A stretch of DNA of 46,125 bases from Spirochaetales bacterium (GCA_028282545.1 JANQHT010000050.1:1-46125), one strand, 5' to 3'. Counted from the first letter of the stretch, positions 8,635-16,520 are shown. Translations and numbers: made by a program. Notes: generated from the letters alone by a model not told the origin.

Positions 8635-9684
8635 TCAGCCAAAAAGCTTCTGCAGGTTCTCCTTGTACGGCGGTCGGACGATTCCGTGATCGGTAACAAA
8701 CCCGGTCACAAGTTCGTTCGGCGTCACGTCAAAGGCCGGGTTGCGCACCTTAATGCCTTCCGGTGCGGTTCGGCGGAGCCCGAAATGGGTGACCTCGTCC
8801 TCGCCGCGCTCCTCTATTACAATGTCCTTGCCGACTGCCGTGGCGAGGTCTACGGTTGAGAAGGGGCAGGCCACGTAGAAGGGGATCCCGTAGTGGTTCG
8901 CCAGAATGGCCACTCCCATCGTACCGATTTTGTTCGCCACATCCCCGTTCGCGGCAACCCGGTCGGTTCCAACGATTACCATATCGATCAGGCCCTGCTG
9001 CATTACAAAACCCGCCATGTTGTCGGTAATGGTATAGGTATCGATCCCGGCGTGCATCAGTTCCCACGCGGTAAGACGCGAACCCTGCAGGAGAGGTCTG
9101 CTCTCATCGCTGTACACCGAAAATGGAACACCCCGTTCGTGGGCAACGTACATCGGCGCAGTTGCCGTCCCCCAGTCGGAGGCGGCGAGGCGCCCGGCGT
9201 TGCAGTGGGTCAGAATACCCATCCCTTCCGTGATGAGGTCCACACCGTGTTCACCGATCTGCCGGCAGATATGGATGTCTTCCCGGTGGATCTCAACCGC
9301 CGTGCTTGTAACGACATGAAACAGATCGTCGCCGGTGGAAGCGTCGCTCGCCTCGGTTGCGGCAACGACCCGCTTCAGTGCCCAGCTCAGGTTCACCGCG
9401 GTAGGGCGGGACGTGTCCAGGTACGCCGCGTGTTTCTTCAACTCCGCCAGAAACGCCGCTCTATCGAGCGATCGCTTCCCGCGCATCGCGACAACCAGGC
9501 CGTAGGCGCCGGCAACGCCGATCGCCGGTGCACCTCGCACCTTGAGTTGCTTGATCGAGTCCCAGACCTGTTCAACACTTGTCTGCTCTTCGACGACTAC
9601 CTCGACGGGCAGCTTGGTCTGGTCCAGGAGCAAAAGCCGGTCGTCCTTCCACTCAACGCTCTTTACTGAGGCCACGTCGGTCAT
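8635..9684 (-). CDS. mtnA: S-methyl-5-thioribose-1-phosphate isomerase
   Basis: Converts the aldose-1-phosphate made by MtnK to the ketose-1-phosphate (5-methylthioribulose-1-P or 5-deoxyribulose-1-P). The 349-residue length fits the family. Seen are VRGAPAIGVAGAYG, the catalytic Cys region ILTHCNAGRLA, and GTDRVAANGDVANKIGT with the catalytic Asp. The start ATG 9684 was chosen over the longer frame because homologous sequence begins there and the upstream stretch covers a terminator-like hairpin. No methionine-salvage dehydratase or enolase-phosphatase is nearby, so the product probably goes to the aldolase of the BMC operon. Confidence 0.93.
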   Translation of the reverse strand: MTDVASVKSVEWKDDRLLLLDQTKLPVEVVVEEQTSVEQVWDSIKQLKVRGAPAIGVAGAYGLVVAMRGKRSLDRAAFLAELKKHAAYLDTSRPTAVNLSWALKRVVAATEASDASTGDDLFHVVTSTAVEIHREDIHICRQIGEHGVDLITEGMGILTHCNAGRLAASDWGTATAPMYVAHERGVPFSVYSDESRPLLQGSRLTAWELMHAGIDTYTITDNMAGFVMQQGLIDMVIVGTDRVAANGDVANKIGTMGVAILANHYGIPFYVACPFSTVDLATAVGKDIVIEERGEDEVTHFGLRRTAPEGIKVRNPAFDVTPNELVTGFVTDHGIVRPPYKENLQKLFG

Positions 9685-9722
9685 TGATACATATCCTCTT
9701 GTCTTGGATTTGGGTGTACTCG

Positions 9723-9755
9723 AAAAACGGCCGCTGCGTTTCCGCCGGCGGCCGT
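9723..9755 (-). terminator. intrinsic terminator or attenuator between binding protein and mtnA
   Basis: On the minus strand ACGGCCGC and GCGGCCGT form a perfect 8-bp GC-rich stem (9748-9755 with 9727-9734) followed by a run of T. It lies in the 108-base gap between the binding-protein gene and mtnA. This is the usual place for partial termination that keeps binding-protein mRNA more abundant than that of downstream genes. Confidence 0.7.
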
Positions 9756-9792
9756 CCCTCAAGCTTGATCAGCTCGTCTGAGTGTGTCTGCG

Positions 9793-10851
9793 TCAGGGCA
9801 TCCAGGGCGAGCGCGCTGCGTCGGATGTCTTGAAATCGGGAAACGCTTCCATAAGCTCCTCCATGTTGGTCACACCCGATTCAATCAGCATCTCCGAGGT
9901 GAATATCATCGGCTCAACGAGGATATCGTGCGGAACGTCCTCACCGGCCATGACCTGCGCCAGGGCGCGAACAGAGGCTGCGCCCATTTCAGAGGGGTTC
10001 ACCGCGGAGGTCATCACCCAGGGGGTACCCGGCTGGGTCATCATTTCGATGTCCTGAGTTGAAATATCGATGCTGTATACGCGCACGGCGTCCGTTCGGT
10101 CCAGTTCCTCGAGCGCCATTACGATGCCCTTGGCAAATTCGTCATAGGGAGCGAGATACGCCTGGATGTTCGGATTTGCCCGGAGAACGGCGGTCGCCTG
10201 GTTGGCGTTTGCCACGGAGATCGGGGAATCGAGGGTACCCGTCTGCGCCACGATTTCGACGTTCGGATTTGCCGCGACAACTTCCTGAATGGGTCCATCG
10301 CGCTTGTCCAGCGGCAGGATGCCGGCCACGCGAACATACGCCATGTCAACATCCCCACCAAAGTCTTCAACGATTTGGGTAATGGCGTTGAGGCCGTGCT
10401 TGGGATCGTTCTGGGCAATCTGCGGAATGTCGTCGTTCATCAGATCCACGTCAAACGCTACGACCGGGATGCCTGCGTCCAGCGCTTCTTGGGCCGGCCC
10501 CATCATCGTCTCCGTGAGTCCATGCTGAATAACGATGCCGTCCACACCCATGTTGATCGCTTGGTTCACGAAGTTCGCCTGCGCCTGCGGATCGCTCTGC
10601 TTGCCGAGGGTGGTGACTTTCATCCCGAGTTCGGCCGCCTGCGTTTCGATACCGGCACGATACATCTGCATGAACTCACCTTCGAGAAGGTAGCTGATGT
10701 GCGCGATATGGAGTTTCTTTTCGCCGTTGAACGGCGCCGGCGCGCCTTCGATAAACGTTACGTCCTCGTCCTGTTCACCTTGTCCACCCGCGAACGCTGC
10801 AAACGTAGCAACGAGCATCAGCGCCATCGCGAACAAAAGAAACCTCTTCAT
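9793..10851 (-). CDS. periplasmic sugar-binding protein of the ABC importer
   Basis: A 352-residue exported protein. A signal peptide (MKRFLLFAMALMLVATFAAF) is followed by AGGQGEQ, a cleavage style common in spirochaetes. The mature part is a type I periplasmic binding protein (RbsB/LacI fold): LHIAHISYLLEGEFMQMY, GVDGIVIQHG, GIPVVAFDVD. The ATG follows an AAAGGAGAGTAGG ribosome site. It is the first gene of the importer-mtnA-mtnK unit. The ligand is inferred from the neighbours to be a 5-deoxy-pentose such as 5-methylthioribose or 5-deoxyribose. Confidence 0.88.
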   Translation of the reverse strand: MKRFLLFAMALMLVATFAAFAGGQGEQDEDVTFIEGAPAPFNGEKKLHIAHISYLLEGEFMQMYRAGIETQAAELGMKVTTLGKQSDPQAQANFVNQAINMGVDGIVIQHGLTETMMGPAQEALDAGIPVVAFDVDLMNDDIPQIAQNDPKHGLNAITQIVEDFGGDVDMAYVRVAGILPLDKRDGPIQEVVAANPNVEIVAQTGTLDSPISVANANQATAVLRANPNIQAYLAPYDEFAKGIVMALEELDRTDAVRVYSIDISTQDIEMMTQPGTPWVMTSAVNPSEMGAASVRALAQVMAGEDVPHDILVEPMIFTSEMLIESGVTNMEELMEAFPDFKTSDAARSPWMP

Positions 10852-10931
10852 CCTACTCTCCTTTTGGCATCTTTCGGTGCCGGATGTGGTTTTCTAACCG
10901 GATTTTGTTGTTTCGTATCCGATTACCCAGT

Positions 10932-10960
10932 ATTATTGGACCACCTCTGGACTTTGTCAA
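10932..10960 (-). promoter_or_regulatory. promoter of the importer-mtnA-mtnK unit
   Basis: On the minus strand a perfect TTGACA -35 (10955-10960), 17-base spacer and AATAAT -10 (10932-10937). An imperfect dyad CCAGTATTATTGG (10928-10940) overlaps the -10 and is a possible operator for the neighbouring DeoR protein. The leader is about 75 bases long. Confidence 0.65.
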
Positions 10961-11017
10961 ATGTTTTTTCCGCTGGGGTGCCTATTGTTGTGTATTCTTG
11001 TGGTTTACGGGTGCCGC

Positions 11018-11791
11018 CTAGCCGCCGTTCGTTCCGCAGCGGAAATCGACTCTCTTCTCGTGCAACAACGAGCGCCAAGGGTCATCAAGATCGCGGTCGG
11101 TCAACAGGTGATCAAACGACGCAAAGTCGGCCATGTGAACAAATGACGTCCGATTGAACTTTGTCGCATCCACCACCAGGATCGCCCGTTCCGCTTGCCG
11201 CATCATCTGTTTGCGGACCTCCGCCTCTTTCTCGTTGGCATCGGTCACCCCGTGCTCCAGGTGAACACCATCACAGCAGATAAACGCCTTGTCCGCGAAG
11301 TACCCGGAAATGGCCACTTCGGCGGCCTTGCCGACGGTGGAAAGGGTGGCAGGCCTCAACGTACCGCCGCTGCAGATCACCTTGATGCTGCTCCCCTTTG
11401 CCAGCGTTTCGGCAACCCGAAGGCTGTTCGTAATGACAATGAGGTTCTTCTTGTCAATGATATGTTCTGCGATGTGAATCGCCGTGGTACTCACGTCGAG
11501 GAATATCGTGTCGCCATTTTCGACCATCTCGGCGGCATATCGGCCAATGATGTTCTTCCCCTCGACATAGGTGTGTTCGCGCAGGCTTACCGGCACCGTG
11601 AGGTGCATGCCGCGGCTGATAAAGGCGCCGCCGTACGTTTTCTTGAGGAATCCTTCATCTTCCATTCGCGAAAGGTCACGACGAATCGTCTCCTCGCTGA
11701 CGGAGAACTCCCGGGACAGATCGACAACCGTCACGCTGCCGGTCTCCTGTAAACGGTCGAGAATAACCTGGCGTCGTTCCACAGCCAGCAT
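11018..11791 (-). CDS. DeoR-family transcriptional regulator
   Basis: A 257-residue DeoR/GlpR-type repressor. The N-terminal helix-turn-helix is VTVVDLSREFSVSEETIRRD, followed by the family wing LKKTYGGAF. The C-terminal DeoRC sensor domain has GDTIFLDVSTTA and IVITNSLRVAE and normally binds a phosphorylated sugar. The ATG lies after GGGAGGCACGG, 15 bases after the aldolase gene, so it is the last gene of the BMC operon. It probably controls both the BMC promoter (16418-16446) and the importer promoter (10932-10960), with a sugar phosphate of the pathway as inducer. Confidence 0.9.
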   Translation of the reverse strand: MLAVERRQVILDRLQETGSVTVVDLSREFSVSEETIRRDLSRMEDEGFLKKTYGGAFISRGMHLTVPVSLREHTYVEGKNIIGRYAAEMVENGDTIFLDVSTTAIHIAEHIIDKKNLIVITNSLRVAETLAKGSSIKVICSGGTLRPATLSTVGKAAEVAISGYFADKAFICCDGVHLEHGVTDANEKEAEVRKQMMRQAERAILVVDATKFNRTSFVHMADFASFDHLLTDRDLDDPWRSLLHEKRVDFRCGTNGG

Positions 11792-11806
11792 CGCCGTGCC
11801 TCCCGA

Positions 11807-12574
11807 TTAAAGGTTCGCCTTTACCCGTTTCACGATCTCCTCCACCAAAAAATCGATATCGACATCGGCGGTTTCTTCGCCCGGACGTTTCTCGTTTATC
11901 GGATTCCGCGCACAGGCTACCGCTTTTGACTTGACCCCGTAGAAATCGCGCAGCCCCTGCAGGCGATTGAGTTCTTCTAGAGGGAACGATTTCGCTCCCC
12001 CCAGGAGGCGCGCGTAGATCAGGATCTCGGCGGTGTGCTCGAGCTTCTCGAGCTTCTTGAACGCCTCTGAAAGGTCGCTGCCGACCGTCACGCTCCCGTG
12101 GCGCGCCAGCATCAACGCATCGCTCTCCCGAATGAGGTCCCGCATCGACGCGGGGAGATCCTCCGTAGACGGCGTGGCGTAGGGTGCCACCGGCACGTTA
12201 CCGAGATTCACGACGACCTCCGGCAGTACGCAGGTATCCAGCGGCGCCTCCGCGATGGTAAAGGCGATCGCCCGCGGCGGGTGCGCATGGATCACGGCGC
12301 GGATGTCACCTCGCTGTCGATACGCCTCGAGGTGAACCTTGTGCTCCGTGGAGGGACGGCGGTCCGAATCCACCGGGTTTCCGTTCATATCGATGACGAT
12401 AGGAGCCTCGAGAAACATGTCCTCTTTCCTGAGGCTGGATGGAGTAATCAGGACGCGATCCGCGCTCAGTCGCACGGAAAGATTGCCGTCGGTTGCCGCC
12501 ACGAGACCGTGAGCCTGCACCTTGTGGCTGTAACGAACGATGTCCTTCCGCGCTTCAATTTCGGATTGAAACAT
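11807..12574 (-). CDS. class II aldolase with C-terminal encapsulation peptide
   Basis: Zinc-dependent class II aldolase (L-fuculose-1-phosphate aldolase family), 255 residues. Seen are DGNLSVRL near the N-terminus, the PSTEHKVHLE region with the catalytic Glu, the metal pair in IHAHPPRA and the third metal His in LARHGSVTVG. The catalytic domain ends near residue 225. A charged linker (NEKRPGEETADV) then leads to a terminal amphipathic helix DIDFLVEEIVKRVKANL, typical of BMC encapsulation peptides. Expected reaction: ketose-1-phosphate to DHAP plus an aldehyde. With MtnK/MtnA nearby the aldehyde would be acetaldehyde or 2-methylthioacetaldehyde; L-lactaldehyde from fuculose-1-P is the alternative. 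The ATG at 12574 follows AGGAG by 9 bases and overlaps the preceding BMC-P gene. Confidence 0.9.
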   Translation of the reverse strand: MFQSEIEARKDIVRYSHKVQAHGLVAATDGNLSVRLSADRVLITPSSLRKEDMFLEAPIVIDMNGNPVDSDRRPSTEHKVHLEAYRQRGDIRAVIHAHPPRAIAFTIAEAPLDTCVLPEVVVNLGNVPVAPYATPSTEDLPASMRDLIRESDALMLARHGSVTVGSDLSEAFKKLEKLEHTAEILIYARLLGGAKSFPLEELNRLQGLRDFYGVKSKAVACARNPINEKRPGEETADVDIDFLVEEIVKRVKANL

Positions 12575-12827
12575 GGTCAACAACTCCTACAATCAGATCG
12601 AGAAGAGGCGGATGTGCCTCCCCGAGGATCAGTCGCGTGCTGTTTCCTTCCTTGAGCACCAGCACTTTGTCCCCCACCCCTGCACCCACGCAGTCGACGG
12701 CGAGAACTTCCTTGGAAGTCTCGGTTCCATCCGGTTTGACAACCTGGACGACGAGCAACTTCCGCCCCTCGTACGCTTCGTGTGTAACCGTTGAGGTAAC
12801 GGTCCCCCGCACGACGCCGATATTCAC
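12555..12827 (-). CDS. BMC-P pentameric vertex protein (EutN/CcmL family)
   Basis: A 90-residue single-domain protein that caps the vertices of a microcompartment shell. Family features are VVRGTVTSTVTHEAYEGRKL, LAVDCVGAGVGDKVLVL, and the conserved end LIVGVVDHVSI. It starts with GTG in a GTGA overlap with the previous BMC-P gene (12824-12827). It is one of three different BMC-P proteins in this operon. Confidence 0.92.
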   Translation of the reverse strand: MNIGVVRGTVTSTVTHEAYEGRKLLVVQVVKPDGTETSKEVLAVDCVGAGVGDKVLVLKEGNSTRLILGEAHPPLLDLIVGVVDHVSIRN

Positions 12828-13090
12828 GACACGTCCACCCGGTCGACGATGCCCACGATGGTGGCATCAACCGGCACGAAGGTATGTGGAAGTGGAAACG
12901 TCGCTTCTCGCCCGTCCACCAGGTAGACCGTTTCACCGGGACCGCTCTGTTGCGTGTCGCAGGCGACCAGCGCGCCACCGCTGGGAGTGCCGTCCGAACG
13001 GATCGGCTGCACCCACATGAGTTTGACGCCCTCCAGGCCCTCGGCTATAGCGGTTGCTTCGAGCGAGCCGATCACCTTAGCAAGGATCAC
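12824..13090 (-). CDS. BMC-P pentameric vertex protein (EutN/CcmL family)
   Basis: An 88-residue EutN/CcmL-fold protein: LAKVIGSLEATAIAEGLEG at the N-terminus, LVACDTQQSGPGETVYLVDG in the middle and VDATIVGIVDRVDV at the end. The usual VGAG motif reads QSGPGE, so it is a diverged paralogue of its two neighbours. GTG start in a GTGA overlap with the upstream tandem-BMC gene. Confidence 0.9.
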   Translation of the reverse strand: MILAKVIGSLEATAIAEGLEGVKLMWVQPIRSDGTPSGGALVACDTQQSGPGETVYLVDGREATFPLPHTFVPVDATIVGIVDRVDVS

Positions 13091-13671
13091 GCGCTGCCTC
13101 CAGGGAAAAACGGCGGAACATCCGTTGCGATTGCGGGGACGATTGCGGATTCCACGAACATGTCGGGCGGAATCCGCTCAACCGCGGCGTCCACCGCGGC
13201 CTGGACCTCCGTCAGTTCCCCCGCCAGAATCATGTACGCCTTGCCTCCGAGTCCTTCGAGAAGGTTGATACTTTGAACGGTAACGTCGGTGGTTTTTACC
13301 GCACCGTCGGCGCCGTCGATGATGGAAACCGCCGAAAACGCCTCTACCACGCCCACCGTTTCGAACTCTTCAACAGGAGTTTCGCGGTTGATCGCCGGGA
13401 TAATCCCCGGAGCCAGGTTGGGGATCAGGATCTTGCCAAAGAGCGACGCCCCGGCGCGATCGACGCCCGCGGTTACCGCTTCTTCCACCGAAGAAACGTC
13501 TCCGCTGATTACGATGAGGAACTTGCCGGGGCAGTACGCCCGGGCGTCGAGGATCTCAACGGTGGCCCGCTTCACCATCGCATCCGCAACGGCTACGCCC
13601 CGGGCGATACTCGTGAGTTCAATCGCTCCGAGCGTTTCGGGAGGTACGCGGCCCGGCAAGGAGTACGCCAT
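13087..13671 (-). CDS. tandem-domain BMC-T shell protein, PduT-like
   Basis: A 194-residue shell protein with two BMC domains (about 10-95 and 100-185) that would form pseudohexameric trimers. Its first domain (LGAIELTSIARGVAVADAM, then AYCPGKFLIVISGD) closely resembles PduT. Cys47 aligns with the PduT cysteine that holds a [4Fe-4S] cluster at the trimer pore. The second domain begins at ETVGVVEAFSAVSIIDGAD. The ATG at 13671 shares one base with the stop codon of the aldehyde dehydrogenase gene; the longer frame to 13710 would lie inside that gene. Confidence 0.9.
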   Translation of the reverse strand: MAYSLPGRVPPETLGAIELTSIARGVAVADAMVKRATVEILDARAYCPGKFLIVISGDVSSVEEAVTAGVDRAGASLFGKILIPNLAPGIIPAINRETPVEEFETVGVVEAFSAVSIIDGADGAVKTTDVTVQSINLLEGLGGKAYMILAGELTEVQAAVDAAVERIPPDMFVESAIVPAIATDVPPFFPGGSA

Positions 13672-15143
13672 TATCCGGTCACGATTCCGTAGGGGCCCAC
13701 AAGGGCGCACCGGCGCTTTCGGGAGAAGGTTCGAGCGGTGGTGAGGCCGTCCCCGGTGGGAGACGCGATAGTAAACGAGGTATACCCCTCACCTCCCAGA
13801 CCCATTCCGGCGAAGTTGGCCGCGTTTTTTACAAAAAGTGACGTATTCATCGCCCGTGCCATCTTGGCCAGCTTGTCGATGTTCTTCGAATGCATACTGG
13901 CGGTGTGCCGGTTCCCCCGTTCGACGGAGACCGCGTATTCGATGGCTGCATCAACGTTCGGCATCCGAACGATGGGCATAACCGGCATCAGCATCTCGGT
14001 CCACGCAAAGGGGTGATCCGGCGACACCTCGCAGAGTATCAGGCGCGGATCGCCGCTCGCCCGCGTCCCGATCGCCTCGAGCAGGACCCGTGCATCGCGC
14101 CCCACAAAGGAACGTTTCACCGGCGAATGCACGCCCGGTGCCGGTCTCTCGATAAAAAGCGCTCGTTCAAGCTGCCGGACCTGGTTGGCGGACGCCCTGT
14201 ACCCGCCGGCCCTTTCCATCTCCCGCACCAACTGGTCCGCCACGGATTCAACCACCACGGTCACCTTTTCGTCGATGCAGACGATGTTGTTGTCGAGCGA
14301 TGCCCCGGCGACGATGTCTCGAGCCGCTTTGGGGATGTCCGCGGTTTCGTCGACCACGGCCGGTGGATTGCCGGGTCCGGCGGCGATCACCCGTTTGCCG
14401 CTCTGCATCGCGGCACGAACCACGCCCTCGGCGCCGGTAACGACGAGCAGAGCCACGTCGTCGTGGGTCATGATCGTTTGCGCGGTGGTGATCGTGGGCT
14501 CCGCCACACAGACAAAACAGTTCTCCGGTCCGCCGTTCTCCACCGTCGTACGATTCATCATTCGAATCACTTCGGTTGAGCACATCTTCGCGTTCGGGTG
14601 TGGATTGAAGATAACCGCATTCCCCGCCGCAAAGGTGCCGATACCGTTGTTGATTACGGTTTCGGTAGGATTCGTTGAGGGAATGACCGCGCCTATTACG
14701 CCGTACGGTGCGAACTCCTCGATCGTAAGGCCCTTGTCACCGCTGAAAGCGCCGGTAACGAGCGCCTCGACTCCCGGCGTCTTTTCCGCGGCGAGTCGAT
14801 TTTTGTCGATCTTGTCTTCTACCCTGCCCATACCCGTCTCTTCAACCGTAATTCGGGAGAGGTATTCGGCGTTGGCAACCACCATGTTCCGAATCCGGCC
14901 AATGATCATGTCGCGTTTTTCGAAGGGGAAGCGCGCAAGAGCCGCGAAGGCACCTTTGGCCGCCTCGAGCGCTTCATCCACGGTTGCAAACACGCCGTCA
15001 CCGACCGCGGGAACTCCCGAGGTGACACCACTCGCGGAATCGCCGGAGGCGCGTTCATTACGGCGCGCCAACGTACCGTCGGCGGCCAACCGCTCCACTA
15101 CGCGGTCAACAACGCGGTTGATATCGCGTTCGTGCATCAGCAT
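13671..15143 (-). CDS. CoA-acylating aldehyde dehydrogenase with N-terminal encapsulation peptide
   Basis: Oxidises an aldehyde with NAD and CoA to acyl-CoA (EutE/PduP family), 490 residues. The first 22 residues form an amphipathic helix (HERDINRVVDRVVERLAADG), followed by a Gly/Ala/Ser-rich linker to about residue 50, a typical encapsulation peptide layout. The catalytic domain has APYGVIGAVIPSTNPTETV, VTGAEGVVRAAM, AAGPGNPPAVVD and nucleophile Cys289 in SLDNNIVCIDEK. The ATG follows GGGAGGG. It lies between a BMC-P gene and the PduT-like gene, and is expected to convert the aldehyde released by the encapsulated aldolase. Confidence 0.95.
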   Translation of the reverse strand: MLMHERDINRVVDRVVERLAADGTLARRNERASGDSASGVTSGVPAVGDGVFATVDEALEAAKGAFAALARFPFEKRDMIIGRIRNMVVANAEYLSRITVEETGMGRVEDKIDKNRLAAEKTPGVEALVTGAFSGDKGLTIEEFAPYGVIGAVIPSTNPTETVINNGIGTFAAGNAVIFNPHPNAKMCSTEVIRMMNRTTVENGGPENCFVCVAEPTITTAQTIMTHDDVALLVVTGAEGVVRAAMQSGKRVIAAGPGNPPAVVDETADIPKAARDIVAGASLDNNIVCIDEKVTVVVESVADQLVREMERAGGYRASANQVRQLERALFIERPAPGVHSPVKRSFVGRDARVLLEAIGTRASGDPRLILCEVSPDHPFAWTEMLMPVMPIVRMPNVDAAIEYAVSVERGNRHTASMHSKNIDKLAKMARAMNTSLFVKNAANFAGMGLGGEGYTSFTIASPTGDGLTTARTFSRKRRCALVGPYGIVTG

Positions 15144-15154
15144 AGGTACCCTCC

Positions 15155-15442
15155 CTATCTCCGAAACACGGTTTTGTCACCGATCGTAAACGAGTCGACG
15201 ATTGCCATAATCACGGCGTCCGCCGGTCGATCCCGCGTGACGGCCGTCTGGCGCGCCGACGAACCGCCGGCGTACAGGACGACCTCGTCCTCTCCCGCTC
15301 CTACGGCGTCTACCCCCACCAGGAACTCGCCGGTGGATTTCATCTCCTGATTGAGGCGTTCGAGAACCAGGAACGTGGAACCGGTCATCGATGCCTCTTT
15401 ACGCGTTGCGACAACCGTGCCCACTACACGGGCAAGATTCAT
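15155..15442 (-). CDS. BMC-P pentameric vertex protein (EutN/CcmL family)
   Basis: A 95-residue EutN/CcmL protein and the most canonical of the three vertex proteins here: LARVVGTVVATRKEASMTGS, VGVDAVGAGEDEVVLYAGGS, then ADAVIMAIVDSF. It sits between the BMC-H gene (14 bases away) and the aldehyde dehydrogenase gene (11 bases away). Confidence 0.93.
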   Translation of the reverse strand: MNLARVVGTVVATRKEASMTGSTFLVLERLNQEMKSTGEFLVGVDAVGAGEDEVVLYAGGSSARQTAVTRDRPADAVIMAIVDSFTIGDKTVFRR

Positions 15443-15456
15443 CCGTACAACTCCCG

Positions 15457-15753
15457 TTACTTGGTAGACGTGGCCGGCTTGCGACCCAGGGGTAACACCG
15501 TATCTACGTTGTCGTGAGGTCGCGGGATCACGTGCACGCTGACGATCTCGCCTACGCGTTCCGCACTCCTCGCACCCGCTTCGGTGGCGGCCTTGACCGC
15601 CGCCACGTCGCCGCGCACGATCGCGGTCACATAGCCGCCGCCGATCTCTTCGTAGCCTACCAGTTCCACCTTGGCCGCTTTCACCATGGCGTCCGCGGCC
15701 TCAACCATCGCTGCGAACCCGCGCGACTCGATCATTCCCAATGCTTCTGTCAT
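15457..15753 (-). CDS. BMC-H hexameric shell protein (PduA/EutM type)
   Basis: A 98-residue single-BMC-domain protein expected to be the main facet component: [40 protein letters not shown], and [16 protein letters not shown] at the end. The pore-loop region reads IGGGY where PduA has GSGL, so the pore lining differs. The ATG at 15753 follows GGGAGGAGAGC; the longer frame to 16029 only overlaps the preceding gene. It is the only BMC-H in the operon. Confidence 0.95.
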   Translation of the reverse strand: MTEALGMIESRGFAAMVEAADAMVKAAKVELVGYEEIGGGYVTAIVRGDVAAVKAATEAGARSAERVGEIVSVHVIPRPHDNVDTVLPLGRKPATSTK

Positions 15754-15767
15754 GCTCTCCTCCCTGA

Positions 15768-16388
15768 CTACGAACTCTCTTTCCCTTCGATGGCAGCGAT
15801 CGCTTTTTCCGCTGCAGCTTTCGCTTCGATTACATCGGCTTCGGCCCCGCCGATGTAAACGCGACCAAACGCGCCGATCGCTCGGACCTCCACGATGTTG
15901 ATGTCGGCGGCCTTCTCTGCTTCGTTTGCGACCAGTGCCGCATACGACGCCGGCTGCGTTTCTATTGTCAGAAGTGTTTCGCCGGGGATGATCATGTTCC
16001 CGTGACGCATCCTGTTGATGAGCTGGCACTGGAAATCGCTGATGTTCTTGATCGTCTGTGATGCGATCAGCTTCGGTTTCGTCCGGTCGCTCTCCTTGAG
16101 CCCGAGGCTCTCGAGAATCGCCCGTCCCGCGTCGAGGACCGCTCCCTGGTCAAAGGAGTGCAGCTCGAGTACGCCCGCAGCGCGTTCCACGTACATCATT
16201 CCGGGCTGAACATCGTTCGATTTGAGTGCCACGTCCGTGAGGCGATTGATATCCATACCGGGTCGGATCTCGACCCAAAGGCTCGCCTGTCCGGAAAGCG
16301 GGAGGTATCCCCGTGCTATCGTGGAGATGAACGCCGTATTCTGGGGTTGAAGACTGTCGAGGTATGCATAGGTCAAGAGTTCAACCAT
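15768..16388 (-). CDS. diverged tandem-BMC shell protein, first gene of the BMC operon
   Basis: A 206-residue protein. The C-terminal half (about 135-203; [37 protein letters not shown]) is a recognisable BMC domain. The N-terminal half ([40 protein letters not shown]) looks like a second, diverged BMC-type fold with a different order of elements. I call it a BMC-T-like shell protein, clearly different from the PduT-like one. The ATG at 16388 follows TTGGAGGCACCG, 22 bases below the predicted transcription start. It would add a second pore type to the shell. Confidence 0.75.
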   Translation of the reverse strand: MVELLTYAYLDSLQPQNTAFISTIARGYLPLSGQASLWVEIRPGMDINRLTDVALKSNDVQPGMMYVERAAGVLELHSFDQGAVLDAGRAILESLGLKESDRTKPKLIASQTIKNISDFQCQLINRMRHGNMIIPGETLLTIETQPASYAALVANEAEKAADINIVEVRAIGAFGRVYIGGAEADVIEAKAAAEKAIAAIEGKESS

Positions 16389-16417
16389 CGGTGCCTCCAA
16401 ATAGGTGTGGTACCGCG

Positions 16418-16446
16418 ATTGTAGGGTCCTTTTGCCCAATTGTCAA
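16418..16446 (-). promoter_or_regulatory. promoter of the BMC operon
   Basis: On the minus strand a perfect TTGACA -35 (16441-16446), 17-base spacer and TACAAT -10 (16418-16423), a near-consensus strong promoter. The predicted leader is about 22 bases and contains the GGAGG ribosome site. Confidence 0.8.
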
Positions 16447-16453
16447 CAAAATA

Positions 16454-16490
16454 CTACACAAAGCCACAACAATAGCGTGGTTTGATGTAG
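16454..16490 (+). promoter_or_regulatory. inverted repeat between the divergent BMC and CoA-transferase promoters
   Basis: The arms CTACACAAAGCCAC (16454-16467) and GTGGTTTGATGTAG (16477-16490) match at 11 of 14 positions around a 9-base centre. It lies between the two -35 boxes and overlaps that of the plus-strand promoter. It is a candidate operator that would link both units, possibly for the DeoR protein encoded at the end of the BMC operon. Confidence 0.5.
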
Positions 16491-16510
16491 TTTTTTGAGT
16501 GTGTTATGCT
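16482..16510 (+). promoter_or_regulatory. promoter of the CoA-transferase pair
   Basis: TTGATG (16482-16487), 17-base spacer, TATGCT (16505-16510). The start would fall near 16517, just before the ATG at 16521. The earlier in-frame ATG at 16506 lies inside the -10 box and so cannot be the start if this promoter is used. Confidence 0.6.
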
Positions 16511-16520
16511 GTCCCAGACT

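Noticed and set aside
7344..9684. mtnA and mtnK as part of the complete methionine salvage pathway.
   Set aside because: No dehydratase, enolase-phosphatase or acireductone dioxygenase genes follow; instead an importer and an aldolase operon are adjacent.
11807..16388. Reading the BMC as an ethanolamine or propanediol compartment.
   Set aside because: No ammonia lyase, diol dehydratase, glycyl-radical enzyme or reactivase gene is present; the signature enzyme is a class II aldolase.
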